35,127 nucleotides of DNA from positions 1-35,127 of the forward strand of contig JAKUQS010000029.1 of assembly GCA_022451485.1 (NCBI GenBank), given 5' to 3'. This DNA comes from Gammaproteobacteria bacterium (GTDB lineage: Bacteria; Pseudomonadota; Gammaproteobacteria; Arenicellales; UBA868). Positions 1-8,483 of this stretch are shown here, piece by piece (position 1 is the stretch's first letter; each line of letters starts with the position of its first letter). Below the pieces are notes generated by a model. The model was given only the letters and a program-made list of their open reading frames with translations. It did not search any database and was not told the origin of the DNA. A program made the translations under genes and the position numbers.

Positions 1-390
1 ACAGATCAGACTGGGGTAGGCACCGTCCTGAATCGAAGTGCGGCGTGTTAGGTCTTCCTGCATTAGTTCACGGTAGATACCGAGGCTTTTTGACTCGGTG
101 AGCATGCCTTGCGAGAGATCCAACCCGTCAATACAGGTGTACCCACGCCGATTGAGTTCGCGTCCGACAAGACCCGTGCCACAAGCGAGATCAATGACCG
201 GTTGCGTTTTATCCTGCACCAGTGGTTCGAAGGCGTCGGCTGCGATGCGCGGCGCAATGTAACCGTATTCGTTCAGGAGATCGTCATCATAGGCGGTGGC
301 CCAAGTGTCGTAGTGACCTTCAACGTCAAAGTCAGGGCCGTGGTCGGTTCCGGTTACGGCAGCGAGTGCGCCTTGGGCTTTCTTTTTCAT
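1..390 (-). CDS. Class I SAM-dependent methyltransferase, N-terminal part (cut by window edge)
   Basis: The reading frame opens with ATG at 390 (minus strand) and runs off the left edge after 130 codons, so the C-terminus is not visible. The N-terminus is basic (MKKKAQGALA). An open segment with the pattern 'GHYDTWATAYDDDL' precedes the SAM-binding motif I, IDLACGTGLVG, followed by the acidic-loop region GLDLSQGML (motif II). This order is typical of small class I methyltransferases of the Methyltransf_25/11 type. The substrate cannot be told from this fragment. No convincing ribosome binding site precedes the ATG. The acidic gene at 496-873 lies upstream on the same strand, 105 bases away. 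The family assignment is firm and the function open. Confidence 0.85.
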   Translation of the reverse strand, partial: MKKKAQGALAAVTGTDHGPDFDVEGHYDTWATAYDDDLLNEYGYIAPRIAADAFEPLVQDKTQPVIDLACGTGLVGRELNRRGYTCIDGLDLSQGMLTESKSLGIYRELMQEDLTRRTSIQDGAYPSLIC

Positions 391-495
391 ACGAGTGACT
401 ATCGGCTAGAAACCAAGCGAAAAAGGGTCAGTTATATTACCTCAAGCGGTAAGGGGCATTGCCTCGCTGACAGAGCCCGAGTTACTGACGGGAAT

Positions 496-873
496 CTAAA
501 CGGGATAACCGTCAACGTCAGGTACCTCGATCGCGGCCCCTGGTTCCTCATCAACTACCTCCACCTCAGATGCGGTAACCGCAGTGTCCGAATCGTCCTT
601 AGAAGAAATGTCGGTCACTGAGGTCTCAGTATCATTCGTTAACCTCTCAACCCCAGTCGATGGCTCAATCGCTTCGATGATCTCAGCAATACTCGTCGGA
701 CGGAGTTCATCCAGCGCCAGAGTCTCTGATGTTTCGACAAGGCCAGCAGTCGCAGTACCGGAATCCCCATCCACTACGAACGCCGTCTCAATACTCTCAT
801 CGCTCGTTATCACTGTACGGAGAACGCCACCCAGGCTAAAAGTAGTGGCGCCACCGTCTACGATGAAAGTCAC
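496..873 (-). CDS. Acidic Ser/Thr/Val-rich hypothetical protein
   Basis: I do not recognise this 125-residue protein. It starts at GTG 873, with GGAGG 13 bases and a closer GAGGA directly upstream; an in-frame TGA just before rules out a longer form. It is strongly acidic, has no signal peptide or membrane segment, and is rich in Thr, Ser, Val, Asp and Glu. It has one likely helix (ELRPTSIAEIIEAIEPS, about residues 56-72) and a very acidic tail ending DVDGYPV. The codons show a clear purine-first bias (GAN, GNN), which favours this strand over the overlapping plus-strand frame at 584-883. It could be a small cytosolic or secreted-by-partner protein. Existence is moderately likely and function unknown. 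Confidence 0.5.
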   Translation of the reverse strand: MTFIVDGGATTFSLGGVLRTVITSDESIETAFVVDGDSGTATAGLVETSETLALDELRPTSIAEIIEAIEPSTGVERLTNDTETSVTDISSKDDSDTAVTASEVEVVDEEPGAAIEVPDVDGYPV

Positions 874-1091
874 TCCTCAGTAGTAACCTCCAACTTTGCC
901 AATGATTGGCATCCTTATAGGGTGGCCTGCATGTCCTGTTTGACTCGCCGACACAGCTCTAAATGCTTCTTAAAAAAATCCCCAAGTCTTTATATTTATA
1001 ACTATTGATTATGTTTTTCACCACACTAAGCTATTGGGCGAAACATCTCATCTTTACAGTGATGTTAGGGGCTGGTCGGCTCGTTTTTCGA

Positions 1092-1610
1092 CTACCAGCT
1101 CAGCCGTTTGCTGGCAGGGGTTAGTTTTTTATAGACCTGTGCGGTATCAGAGAAATAATAAGCCTCAATGACGTTGACGGCCGGCATAGCCTTAAACAGA
1201 CTGATGTCCAAGTATTTGAGAAGGGCTGGTTTTTGGCATTCCATTACCCAGGTGGTCATGACGTCGATTCGGTGATCGCCTTCTTCGTCCTCGCTGGATC
1301 TAGTTTCGGCTTCGGCGCTAACGACTTTGCACTGCGCCCGTGAGGGCGTGTTTGCTGGGCGCATTTTGCGTAATTCTTCGGTGATATCTTTGGCCATGTC
1401 CAGTGCCGTGGCACCCTCTAGCTTGCCTTCGCTGGCCCCAACCATGGCCGCGATTGACGCCTGGAAGCCAATAAAGACCAAAGGGCCCCGGTCGGTTACA
1501 TTTAGGCTCGGAGGCCTCGGCGCCGGTGACTCGTCCGCGCCGTTCGCTGGGGTGAGCGCGACTGTTGATAGCGGCACCAGCAACAGCATCGCGAAATGCT
1601 TTGTATTCAT
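1092..1610 (-). CDS. DUF2796 / ZrgA-like exported protein without the His-rich region
   Basis: This 172-residue protein has a cleavable signal peptide (MNTKHFAMLLLVPLSTVAL, likely cut after the Ala-Asn-Gly-Ala stretch near residue 25). The mature part follows the pattern I know from DUF2796 (ZrgA) proteins. There is an early 'LNVTDRGPLVFIGFQA' strand and a 'CKVVSAEAE' segment near residue 95. Then come 'DHRIDV' and a C-terminal half with an aromatic-Glu-Cys, 'LKYLDISLFKAMP', and a final LxW. In Vibrio ZrgA the family is a periplasmic protein linked to zinc uptake and carries long His stretches. Here almost no His remains (about four), so a zinc-scavenging role is doubtful. Family membership is from memory of the pattern. 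No zinc-uptake genes are adjacent. Confidence 0.65.
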   Translation of the reverse strand: MNTKHFAMLLLVPLSTVALTPANGADESPAPRPPSLNVTDRGPLVFIGFQASIAAMVGASEGKLEGATALDMAKDITEELRKMRPANTPSRAQCKVVSAEAETRSSEDEEGDHRIDVMTTWVMECQKPALLKYLDISLFKAMPAVNVIEAYYFSDTAQVYKKLTPASKRLSW

Positions 1611-1950
1611 GGTATTGATTATCCCGATTTGGTCATTTAACGTCTTATTGGTAAAGCCACAGTAAGGATAACCTATTCATTTTGTTAGATGGCGTCAGTG
1701 ATCAAGATCACATTGGCGCTACGATAATTAGAACCGCCTAGGTTTGGCATGGTCGATGACTTAATACGCCTCAAACCCCCTGAAATGGCCACTTGTTGGC
1801 TCAACATTTGTTGCAACCTAGCCAGTTCAGAACCCCCTGGGGTGGATATACTTTTGATATGCACCACAGAGGACTCAACGACATTGCGCGATCAGATCAG
1901 GTTCCACAGCTCGGCATGGAGGCCGTCGCGCCTACAGCGTTGGATTAGTC
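1611..1950. other. 340-base intergenic region
   Basis: It separates the minus-strand DUF2796-like gene from the plus-strand dioxygenase, so it should hold both promoters. Short frames on either strand (1685-1867 minus, 1749-1961 plus) lack a ribosome binding site and family resemblance. The only clear structure is the inverted repeat at 1697-1712. Confidence 0.6.
1697..1712. promoter_or_regulatory. CRP/FNR-type inverted repeat
   Basis: The sequence AGTGATCAAGATCACA contains a perfect 6+2+6 dyad (GTGATC-AA-GATCAC). It matches the CRP consensus TGTGA-N6-TCACA at nine of ten positions and the FNR consensus TTGAT-N4-ATCAA at eight of ten. It sits about 87 bases upstream of the DUF2796-like start on the minus strand, with a weak -10-like TATCCT at 1670-1665. 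The spacing is only roughly that of an activator site. It is also about 240 bases upstream of the dioxygenase. The dyad is visible; the regulator is inferred. Confidence 0.4.
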
Positions 1951-2796
1951 ATGGTCATTAAAATGCGGCCGCTAAGTCCAGCTTTGGGCGCTGAAGTGGC
2001 GGGTGTGGATCTGAACAAGGGTTTGGATCACGACACCTTTGCGGCCATCTACCAGGCATTTCTTGATTATCAGGTATTGGTTTTTCGCGGTCAGAACCTA
2101 AACCCTGGTGCACATGTCACCGTTGCCCGCCGTTTTGGCCAGGTGCAGGTGCATGTCTTGAATCAGTATCACGCGGATAGTCACCCAGAACTTTTTGTTC
2201 TTTCTAATCTTGACGAGAACGGTCAGCCAAATGGGCGCCATCCTGATCTGGGCACGCTTGAGTGGCACACCGACGGTTCGTGGCAACGTATGACCGGACA
2301 GGCAACGATGATCTACGCCATTGAGGTTCCTGTGACGGGTGGTGAGACCGAGATCTGTGACATGTATGGGGCTTACCGCGAATTGGACGAGGCAACGCGT
2401 CATTATTATGAGCAACTTCGCGTGATCCACAACCTTGACTACTCGCGTTCCCGTTATCCAGCACACGAGCCCCTCAACGCTGCTCAACGAGATGCTGTGC
2501 CGCCGGTTGACCATCCGCTTGTGCGAACTCACCCAGAAACTGGCCGGCGTTGTCTATACCTGGGCGATCACGCAGAGACCATCGTCGGTATGGACTACCT
2601 TGCCGGTCGCAACTTGGTCGATCGTATCAATCGGGAGGTTATCAATCGGGCGCGCGTCTATTGCCACCACTGGCAGCCTGATGACGTCATGATCTGGGAT
2701 AACCGCTGTGTCATGCATCGAGCGCGGCCATTTGATATGGCCAATGACAGACGGGTAGTGCGCCGCTGTACCGTGATTGGCGACGCACCTTATTGA
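1951..2796 (+). CDS. TauD/TfdA-family 2-oxoglutarate-dependent dioxygenase
   Basis: This 281-residue protein is a full-length member of the TauD/TfdA family, which couples 2-oxoglutarate decarboxylation to substrate hydroxylation at a mononuclear Fe(II). The facial triad is visible as H106 and D108 (EWHTDGSW) and H256 (CVMHRARPFD). The likely 2-oxoglutarate-binding Arg is in the RRVVRR stretch near 267-271. The N-terminal 'LGAEVAGVDLNKGL' is the family hallmark. The start is ATG 1951; ATG 1963 (M5) is possible, and neither has a good ribosome binding site. It stands alone between divergent and unrelated genes, so the substrate (taurine, 2,4-D-like, or other sulfonates or amino acids) cannot be assigned. 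I would not call it tauD because no taurine ABC transporter is nearby. Confidence 0.9.
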   Translation: MVIKMRPLSPALGAEVAGVDLNKGLDHDTFAAIYQAFLDYQVLVFRGQNLNPGAHVTVARRFGQVQVHVLNQYHADSHPELFVLSNLDENGQPNGRHPDLGTLEWHTDGSWQRMTGQATMIYAIEVPVTGGETEICDMYGAYRELDEATRHYYEQLRVIHNLDYSRSRYPAHEPLNAAQRDAVPPVDHPLVRTHPETGRRCLYLGDHAETIVGMDYLAGRNLVDRINREVINRARVYCHHWQPDDVMIWDNRCVMHRARPFDMANDRRVVRRCTVIGDAPY

Positions 2797-2883
2797 AACG
2801 ACCTGCCCAGGGGTTAGGTCACGTGCGGTTAGGTACATACCAACAGTACAATGACGCGCAAGTTACCCCCTTAGGTGAACTCG

Positions 2884-3189
2884 ATGAGTACCGAACGAGA
2901 AATCAGTGAGTTTGAACAGGCTGCACAGAAGATGGTGGAACTCGGTAATCGCCTGTTGGATGACGATGAAGAGGCAGACAGCTGGGAGGTGGCCTCTGGC
3001 CTACTGGCCGGTGCAGTGCACTTCTGGTTGTACTCGCGCCAGCCCACGGGAGATCTGGCCAATGATTCAGATGACGAAATCGATACCGCAGAACTGCGCA
3101 TGAAAAAACTTATCGTCGAAGTACAGCAGTTCTCCGAAGACAGCGAGTATTACCATACGCCGTTTGACTCCAACAGTGGTTCGGCCTGA
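2884..3189 (+). CDS. Small acidic conserved-type hypothetical protein
   Basis: This 101-residue acidic protein starts at ATG 2884. TAGGTG lies about eight bases upstream, so I prefer this over the in-frame GTG at 2875. It looks all-helical: residues 5-30 (ISEFEQAAQKMVELGNRLL) and about 38-55 (a VASGLLAGAVHFWLY stretch) would form amphipathic helices, followed by an acidic linker (NDSDDEIDTAE) and a third helix. There is no signal peptide or transmembrane segment. The layout faintly recalls the small DUF3144 proteins, but I cannot confirm that. It converges on acpH, with 27 bases between the stop codons. Function unknown. Confidence 0.65.
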   Translation: MSTEREISEFEQAAQKMVELGNRLLDDDEEADSWEVASGLLAGAVHFWLYSRQPTGDLANDSDDEIDTAELRMKKLIVEVQQFSEDSEYYHTPFDSNSGSA

Positions 3190-3216
3190 GAACTTCGGAG
3201 TTTTCTGTGGTCGACT

Positions 3217-3810
3217 TCACCTGAAACCGCGTATGGCTCGTTCGGCGCTGGCAAATTTGCACAGTTCCGGGAAGAAAAGACCGAAGTCAGCGTCATAGTC
3301 TGTGTAGTGGTGCTGAAGTTCTTCGCCGGCTTGATCCATGTGGGAGATGAACCTTGTGCGTTCGGCCATGCGGGCGAGCACCTTGTCAATGCCGCTCACG
3401 TTGGCGTACGACACCAATACATTGTTAGCCACCATATAGCGGTAGAAGCGGCGGGAGCGTTCGGGAAAGATGTCGACATGCTTGCCGAGCAGGGCGGCCA
3501 TGGAAGTGGCGTAATCACTAAGCGGTTGATCATGGTAATGGCTGAAATCACGGGCGAGAAAGTGGTCGTAAAACACATCCGCGACAACTGTGGCGTAGCG
3601 TCCAAAGCGCTGGCGCATACGTGCCACTGAACTACGGACTACGGGATGGTGATCGGTAAAGCGATCGATTGCTCGATGTAGGAGAACGCCGTCTTGTATC
3701 GTTGGTGGTAGTTGCTGAAGTACGTCGCCTCGGACGGAGTCGCCGATAAAGCCACCCGTGATCAGGTCGGTCGACGGGCCAGCGAGGTAGAGATGAGCAA
3801 GATAGTTCAC
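3217..3810 (-). CDS. acpH: Acyl carrier protein phosphodiesterase
   Basis: The 197-residue product opens with MNYLAHLYLA, the near-invariant start of AcpH. It carries 'GGFIGDSVRGDV' (residues 19-30), the HD-like 'LLHRAIDRFTDHHP' (H45, D49, D53, H54) and 'VVADVFYDHFLARDF' (D82, H83). AcpH removes 4'-phosphopantetheine from holo-ACP in the cytoplasm using a divalent metal bound by such His/Asp residues. Length matches the E. coli enzyme (about 193 residues). The start is ATG 3810. The gene is widespread in Gammaproteobacteria and helps place the organism. It converges with the small acidic gene at 2884-3189 and is divergent from the acyl-CoA dehydrogenase. Confidence 0.9.
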   Translation of the reverse strand: MNYLAHLYLAGPSTDLITGGFIGDSVRGDVLQQLPPTIQDGVLLHRAIDRFTDHHPVVRSSVARMRQRFGRYATVVADVFYDHFLARDFSHYHDQPLSDYATSMAALLGKHVDIFPERSRRFYRYMVANNVLVSYANVSGIDKVLARMAERTRFISHMDQAGEELQHHYTDYDADFGLFFPELCKFASAERAIRGFR

Positions 3811-4031
3811 TCCGTTTTACTCTAGCATGCCCGTGTGCGGGCACTGGGCACTAATCGTTCGTGTACACTCAAAGCGCCCGCCGTTAACTGAAACGGACCG
3901 CATTGTGTCGGTCACGATGCTCGCTTTTGGCAGGGGAGACGTGCAGGGCCGGGCCGGCCTGTTGGATCGCCTAACCGATTGCCTTGGCGCATAGATGGCC
4001 GTTCAAATTTTTTGTCCTAAGGAGACGATCA

Positions 4032-5210
4032 GTGACAACCGCTATGACCCACATGGTGCTGGGAGAAGATTTTCCTGAGATTCGTGAGGCAGTGGGGCGC
4101 ATTTGTAAAAATTTCCCCGGCGAATACTGGCGTGAACTTGATGCTGAGCGCGCTTATCCTTCGGCTTTTGTTAACGCTCTAACCGAAGCGGGCTTTCTCG
4201 GTTGCTTGATTCCCGAGGAATATGGTGGCACCGGTTTGTCGCTACGCGCAGCAGCGGTCATTTTAGAGACTGTGCACGCAAGCGGCGGCAGCGCTGCCGC
4301 CTGTCACGCTCAGATGTACACCATGGGTACCGTGCTGCGCCACGGTAGCGAGGCGCAGAAACAAGCTTATTTACCCGGTATTGCGAGCGGCGAACTCCGG
4401 TTACAGGCTTTTGGGGTGACTGAGCCTGCGTCAGGTACCGATACGACTCGACTGCGCACCCGTGCCGTACGCGACGGGGATCACTACCGGGTCAATGGGC
4501 AGAAGATCTGGACCAGTCGGGCGCTGCATTCTGATTTGATGCTGTTGCTGGCTCGGACCACCGCGCGTGAGGATGTGAAAAAGCCAAGTGATGGGCTGTC
4601 GGTGTTTTTGATTGATCTTCGCGAACTCAAGGACAATGGTGTGGAGATTCGTCCTATAGAGACGATGATCAATCACAATACTACCGAGGTATTTTTCGAC
4701 GATGCGCTGATCCCTGCGGACAGTCTGGTTGGTGATGAGGGTCGAGGGTTTCGATACATCCTCGATGGTATGAATGCAGAGCGCATTCTGATTGCCGGGG
4801 AAAGCACGGGTGATGCGCGGTATTTCCTGCGGCGGGCGACGGACTATGCTCGTGAACGGGAAGTGTTTGGAGCGCCGATCGGGACTAATCAAGGCATCCA
4901 GTTTCCCTTGGCCCGTGCTTATGCTGAGACTGAGGCGGCGGAATTGGTTGCCCGCAAGGCGGCCGCGCTTTTCGAGGCCGGTGTCCCGTGTGGTGCCGAG
5001 GCCAATATGGCGAAACTGCTATGCGCCGAGGCCGGTTGGCATGCGGCTGAGGCGTGTATGCAGACCTTTGGCGGTTTTGCATTTGCCCGCGAATACGATA
5101 TCGAGCGTAAGTGGCGCGAGGCCAGGCTCTACCTGACTGCACCAATATCGACGAACTTGGTGCTGGCCTATTTGGGCCAACATGTTTTAGGATTATCAAA
5201 ATCTTATTAA
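4032..5210 (+). CDS. Acyl-CoA dehydrogenase family protein
   Basis: This 392-residue flavoprotein has the full acyl-CoA dehydrogenase fold. An N-terminal helical domain contains 'GFLGCLIPEEYGGTGLS', a middle beta domain contains 'FGVTEPASGTD' and 'YRVNGQKIWTSRA', and a C-terminal helical domain contains 'REREVFGAPIGTNQGIQFPLA'. I chose GTG 4032 because AAGGAG ends eight bases upstream; an upstream in-frame ATG at 3984 has no such site. The usual catalytic Glu of medium-chain enzymes (in a YEGTSE loop) is replaced by TAPIST near the C-terminus. A Glu is present in helix G (GMNAERILIAGE, E250), where isovaleryl-CoA and long-chain dehydrogenases keep theirs. The substrate is unknown, and no other beta-oxidation gene is adjacent. 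Confidence 0.9.
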   Translation: MTTAMTHMVLGEDFPEIREAVGRICKNFPGEYWRELDAERAYPSAFVNALTEAGFLGCLIPEEYGGTGLSLRAAAVILETVHASGGSAAACHAQMYTMGTVLRHGSEAQKQAYLPGIASGELRLQAFGVTEPASGTDTTRLRTRAVRDGDHYRVNGQKIWTSRALHSDLMLLLARTTAREDVKKPSDGLSVFLIDLRELKDNGVEIRPIETMINHNTTEVFFDDALIPADSLVGDEGRGFRYILDGMNAERILIAGESTGDARYFLRRATDYAREREVFGAPIGTNQGIQFPLARAYAETEAAELVARKAAALFEAGVPCGAEANMAKLLCAEAGWHAAEACMQTFGGFAFAREYDIERKWREARLYLTAPISTNLVLAYLGQHVLGLSKSY

Positions 5211-5400
5211 CTTAAGTTCATATAATTTAATAAACGAAAGTAAGAAAATAATAAAACAATTAAAAACGATAAAAAGGATATTCAATCATAATAAAATACG
5301 ATATCACTTAGATAATTACATAAAGAAATAAGTATATTATTATAAAAAGGTAGTCTTAAATAATTGATAGAACAGAGGAAATAGGCAGGCAACTACCCTT
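5211..5400. other. AT-rich non-coding island
   Basis: Between the acyl-CoA dehydrogenase and the hsp20 promoter lies a stretch very different in base composition from everything around it. In 5221-5340 I count 19 G or C in 120 bases. The plus strand is A-rich and all frames are full of stops. I see no hairpin followed by T-run, no tandem repeat and no recognisable RNA. It may act as an upstream (UP-like) or nucleoid-protein-bound region of the hsp20 promoter, or be a remnant of inserted DNA. Confidence 0.6.
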
Positions 5401-5406
5401 GTTGTG

Positions 5407-5435
5407 GTTGAAATGCACGGGGTGGGTCCCCATGT
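5407..5435 (+). promoter_or_regulatory. Sigma-32-type heat-shock promoter of hsp20
   Basis: GTTGAAA (5407-5413) is followed after a 14-base spacer by CCCCATGT (5428-5435). The sigma-32 consensus is CTTGAAA, 13-15 bases, CCCCATnT, so only the first base departs from consensus. It lies about 70 bases upstream of the Hsp20 start, in the right orientation. The match is visible in the sequence; use by sigma-32 is established for this motif in Gammaproteobacteria and inferred here. Confidence 0.85.
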
Positions 5436-5504
5436 CTTGGATTAGAAACGGGACGGAACACAGACAGTTCGCCGTAAAAAATTCACGACCGGGAGATTTT
5501 AATC

Positions 5505-5945
5505 ATGAGCACAAGCATTCGATACCCCAATCGGTACGCTACTTTCTGGGGCGCCGCTTCTAACGCCATGGCACCTGCTTTTCGAGCCACTGACTCGCGG
5601 GCCAGCGGGAATACTCGCGCACCCGCTCTCAATATCCGAGAGAGTGACACTGACTATGTTGTTGAAGCCGAGCTGCCGGGCATCGACAAAAGCACTTTGG
5701 ACATCACTGTGGACGAGGGAGTCTTGCGCATTGCTGCCGACACTAATGCTGCGGCACCTACTCCAGGGGCCGATCGTTTATTGCGCCAGGAGCGCATCAT
5801 GGGTCGCTTTGTCCGGGAGTTGCGCCTAGGGACGGGCATCGTTGAGGCGAACATCTCGGCAGAATATCGTGACGGGATCGTGTTGCTGACGTTGCCAAAG
5901 ACCGCTGAGGTTCAGCCAAAGAAGGTAGACGTTAAGATTCACTGA
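5505..5945 (+). CDS. Small heat-shock protein of the Hsp20/alpha-crystallin family
   Basis: The 146-residue product has a short flexible N-terminus (residues 1-40). An alpha-crystallin domain then begins at 'ALNIRESDTDYVVEAELPGIDKSTLDI' and ends with the family signature 'YRDGIVLLTLPK' (about residues 118-129) and a VDVKI tail. Such proteins are ATP-independent holdases that bind unfolding proteins in the cytoplasm. The start ATG 5505 has GGGAG about nine bases upstream. The gene is monocistronic: it has its own heat-shock promoter (5407-5435) and a strong hairpin terminator (5963-5998). IbpA or HspC would be reasonable names, but I cannot choose between them. Confidence 0.95.
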   Translation: MSTSIRYPNRYATFWGAASNAMAPAFRATDSRASGNTRAPALNIRESDTDYVVEAELPGIDKSTLDITVDEGVLRIAADTNAAAPTPGADRLLRQERIMGRFVRELRLGTGIVEANISAEYRDGIVLLTLPKTAEVQPKKVDVKIH

Positions 5946-5962
5946 TGGGGGCGCATCAGGCA

Positions 5963-6966
<1,004 letters not shown>

Positions 6967-7011
6967 GTTGAATCCTCGTGCCGGTTTTGTGCTGGGCACT
7001 GTAGATTTTCA

Positions 7012-7722
7012 ATGAATGACTTCAGTAACGCGATAGCGGTTGCTTGGGAGCTCGTGATCGGCCTCGATGCCGACCTCGTTGAGATTGTCGTTTTATCACT
7101 CGAAATCAGTCTGTCTGCTGTGCTCATCGCCACATTGGTGGCATTGCCGCTCGGCGCCGCGGTTGCGGTGTTTCGTTTTCCTGGGCGTGGTGCATGTATC
7201 GTGTTGCTAAATGCCTTGATGGGGTTGCCCCCGGTGGCGGTGGGGCTCTTCATCTATCTCCTGCTGTCGCGTGCTGGCCCGCTTGGCGAGCATGGCTTGC
7301 TCTATACGCCCGCGGCCATGGTGATTGCCCAGACTGTGCTTGTGGTCCCCATCATCGCCGCACTGGCGCAACAGATTCTGTCGGAACTCTACGGTGAGTA
7401 CGAAGAACAGTTACGTTCACTCGGTGTGAGTTCTGTGCGTGCGATTCCGACGTTGCTGTGGGATGGACGTTTTAGCCTCCTGATCGCCGTGCTCGCTGGT
7501 TTCGGGCGCGCCAGCGCAGAGGTGGGTGCCGTGATCATCGTCGGCGGCAACATTAATCACCTCACTCGGGTGATGACAACGACCATCACGTTGGAGACCA
7601 GCAAAGGCAACCTGGCGATGGCGCTGGGTCTGGGCTTGATACTGGTTTTGATCGTGATCTTGGTGAATGCTTTGACTGTCGCTGTGCGGTCAGGTGCATC
7701 ACGGTTGCAGGGGTGGCGATGA
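7012..7722 (+). CDS. tupB: Tungstate-type ABC transporter permease (TupB-like)
   Basis: This 236-residue inner-membrane protein has about five to six hydrophobic segments. The permease EAA-like loop runs from 'SELYGEYEEQLRSLGVSSVRAI' to 'FGRASAEVGAVIIVGGNI' (residues 124-184). The pattern 'LMGLPPVAVGLFIYLLLSRAGPLG' is characteristic of TupB/anion permeases of the molybdate-tungstate-sulfate class. It would form the channel for an oxyanion, most likely tungstate. Start ATG 7012; the stop overlaps the ATPase start (ATGA). No TupA-type binding protein is found anywhere in the window, so the partner must lie elsewhere or the substrate may differ. Substrate assignment is by family resemblance only. 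Confidence 0.8.
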   Translation: MNDFSNAIAVAWELVIGLDADLVEIVVLSLEISLSAVLIATLVALPLGAAVAVFRFPGRGACIVLLNALMGLPPVAVGLFIYLLLSRAGPLGEHGLLYTPAAMVIAQTVLVVPIIAALAQQILSELYGEYEEQLRSLGVSSVRAIPTLLWDGRFSLLIAVLAGFGRASAEVGAVIIVGGNINHLTRVMTTTITLETSKGNLAMALGLGLILVLIVILVNALTVAVRSGASRLQGWR

Positions 7723-8483
7723 ACGATCATCTTGACCGCATTGATGTGGCGCAGCGCACTTGGCCCGAGCCAGATATCTTGCCGCTGGAAGTCGCTGGTC
7801 TCGGGTTCGAAGCGGGCGGTCGTCACCTATTGTCTGGTGTGCGGTTGCGCTTCGAAGCGGGAGTAAGGACTTTTGTCATTGGGCCTAACGGGGCCGGCAA
7901 GAGCTTGTTGCTTAGACTGTGTCACGGCCTGCTCGCACCAAGTGCGGGGACGATTATCTGGAACGGCAATCCAGGCGCCCAACACCGTCGGCGTCAGGGC
8001 ATGGTATTCCAGCACCCTATGCTGCTTCGGCGCAGCGTGCTGGCTAACGTGACGTATGCGCTGAAGGTGCACGGTATTCGAGGTCGTGCTAATCGAGAAC
8101 GTGCGTTTGAAATGCTGCGTGAAACCGGCCTGGAGGCGCTGGCGCATAGTCCGGCCCGAGTGCTTTCTGGTGGGGAACAGCGGCGCCTTGCACTCGCCAG
8201 GGCTTGGTCGCTGGAGCCCCGGGTGTTGTTTCTTGATGAGCCCACGGCTTCTTTGGATCCCGCTGGCACCGTTGCGGTCGAGGACATCATGCTCCGTATT
8301 AGTGAGAGTGGCACCAAATTGGTGGTGGCGTCACACGATCTGCCGCAGGTGCGGCGTTTGGCCGATGAGGTGGTCTTTCTGCACCAGGGCCGGTTACTGG
8401 AACAATCCCCCAAGGCGCGGTTTTTTGCCGCGCCGGCCTCTGCGGAAGGGATGGCTTTTATCGAGGGAAGGTTATCTTGGTAG
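7719..8483 (+). CDS. tupC: ABC transporter ATP-binding protein, tungstate type (TupC-like)
   Basis: This 254-residue ATPase partners the permease just upstream, with coupled ATGA stop/start overlap. It has Walker A GPNGAGKS (residues 55-62), the Q-loop 'MVFQHPMLLRRSV', the signature LSGGEQRRLALARAW, Walker B VLFLDEPTASLD and the H-loop VVASHD. The preceding GTG at 7713 is in frame, but ATG 7719 fits the translational coupling better. Domain content is a bare ABC domain, with no C-terminal TOBE domain, as in TupC rather than ModC. Its 3' end overlaps the convergent HAD gene by 12 bases. Confidence 0.85.
   Translation: MNDHLDRIDVAQRTWPEPDILPLEVAGLGFEAGGRHLLSGVRLRFEAGVRTFVIGPNGAGKSLLLRLCHGLLAPSAGTIIWNGNPGAQHRRRQGMVFQHPMLLRRSVLANVTYALKVHGIRGRANRERAFEMLRETGLEALAHSPARVLSGGEQRRLALARAWSLEPRVLFLDEPTASLDPAGTVAVEDIMLRISESGTKLVVASHDLPQVRRLADEVVFLHQGRLLEQSPKARFFAAPASAEGMAFIEGRLSW

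Noticed and set aside
109..621. Long plus-strand frame over the left end
   Set aside because: It is antisense to the methyltransferase (1-390) and partly to the acidic gene, and lacks any family pattern. The methyltransferase motifs on the minus strand are decisive.
584..883. Plus-strand 99-residue frame opposite the acidic gene
   Set aside because: It is low-complexity Ser-rich, has no ribosome binding site, and codon bias favours the minus strand.
1685..1867. Minus-strand 60-residue frame
   Set aside because: It has no ribosome binding site and no resemblance to a known family. Its plus-strand rival at 1749-1961 is no better.
3828..3843. Hairpin TGCCCG-TGTG-CGGGCA between acpH and the acyl-CoA dehydrogenase
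   Set aside because: It has no U-run in either direction and lies upstream of both divergent genes, so it cannot be read as a terminator, and there is no evidence for an operator.
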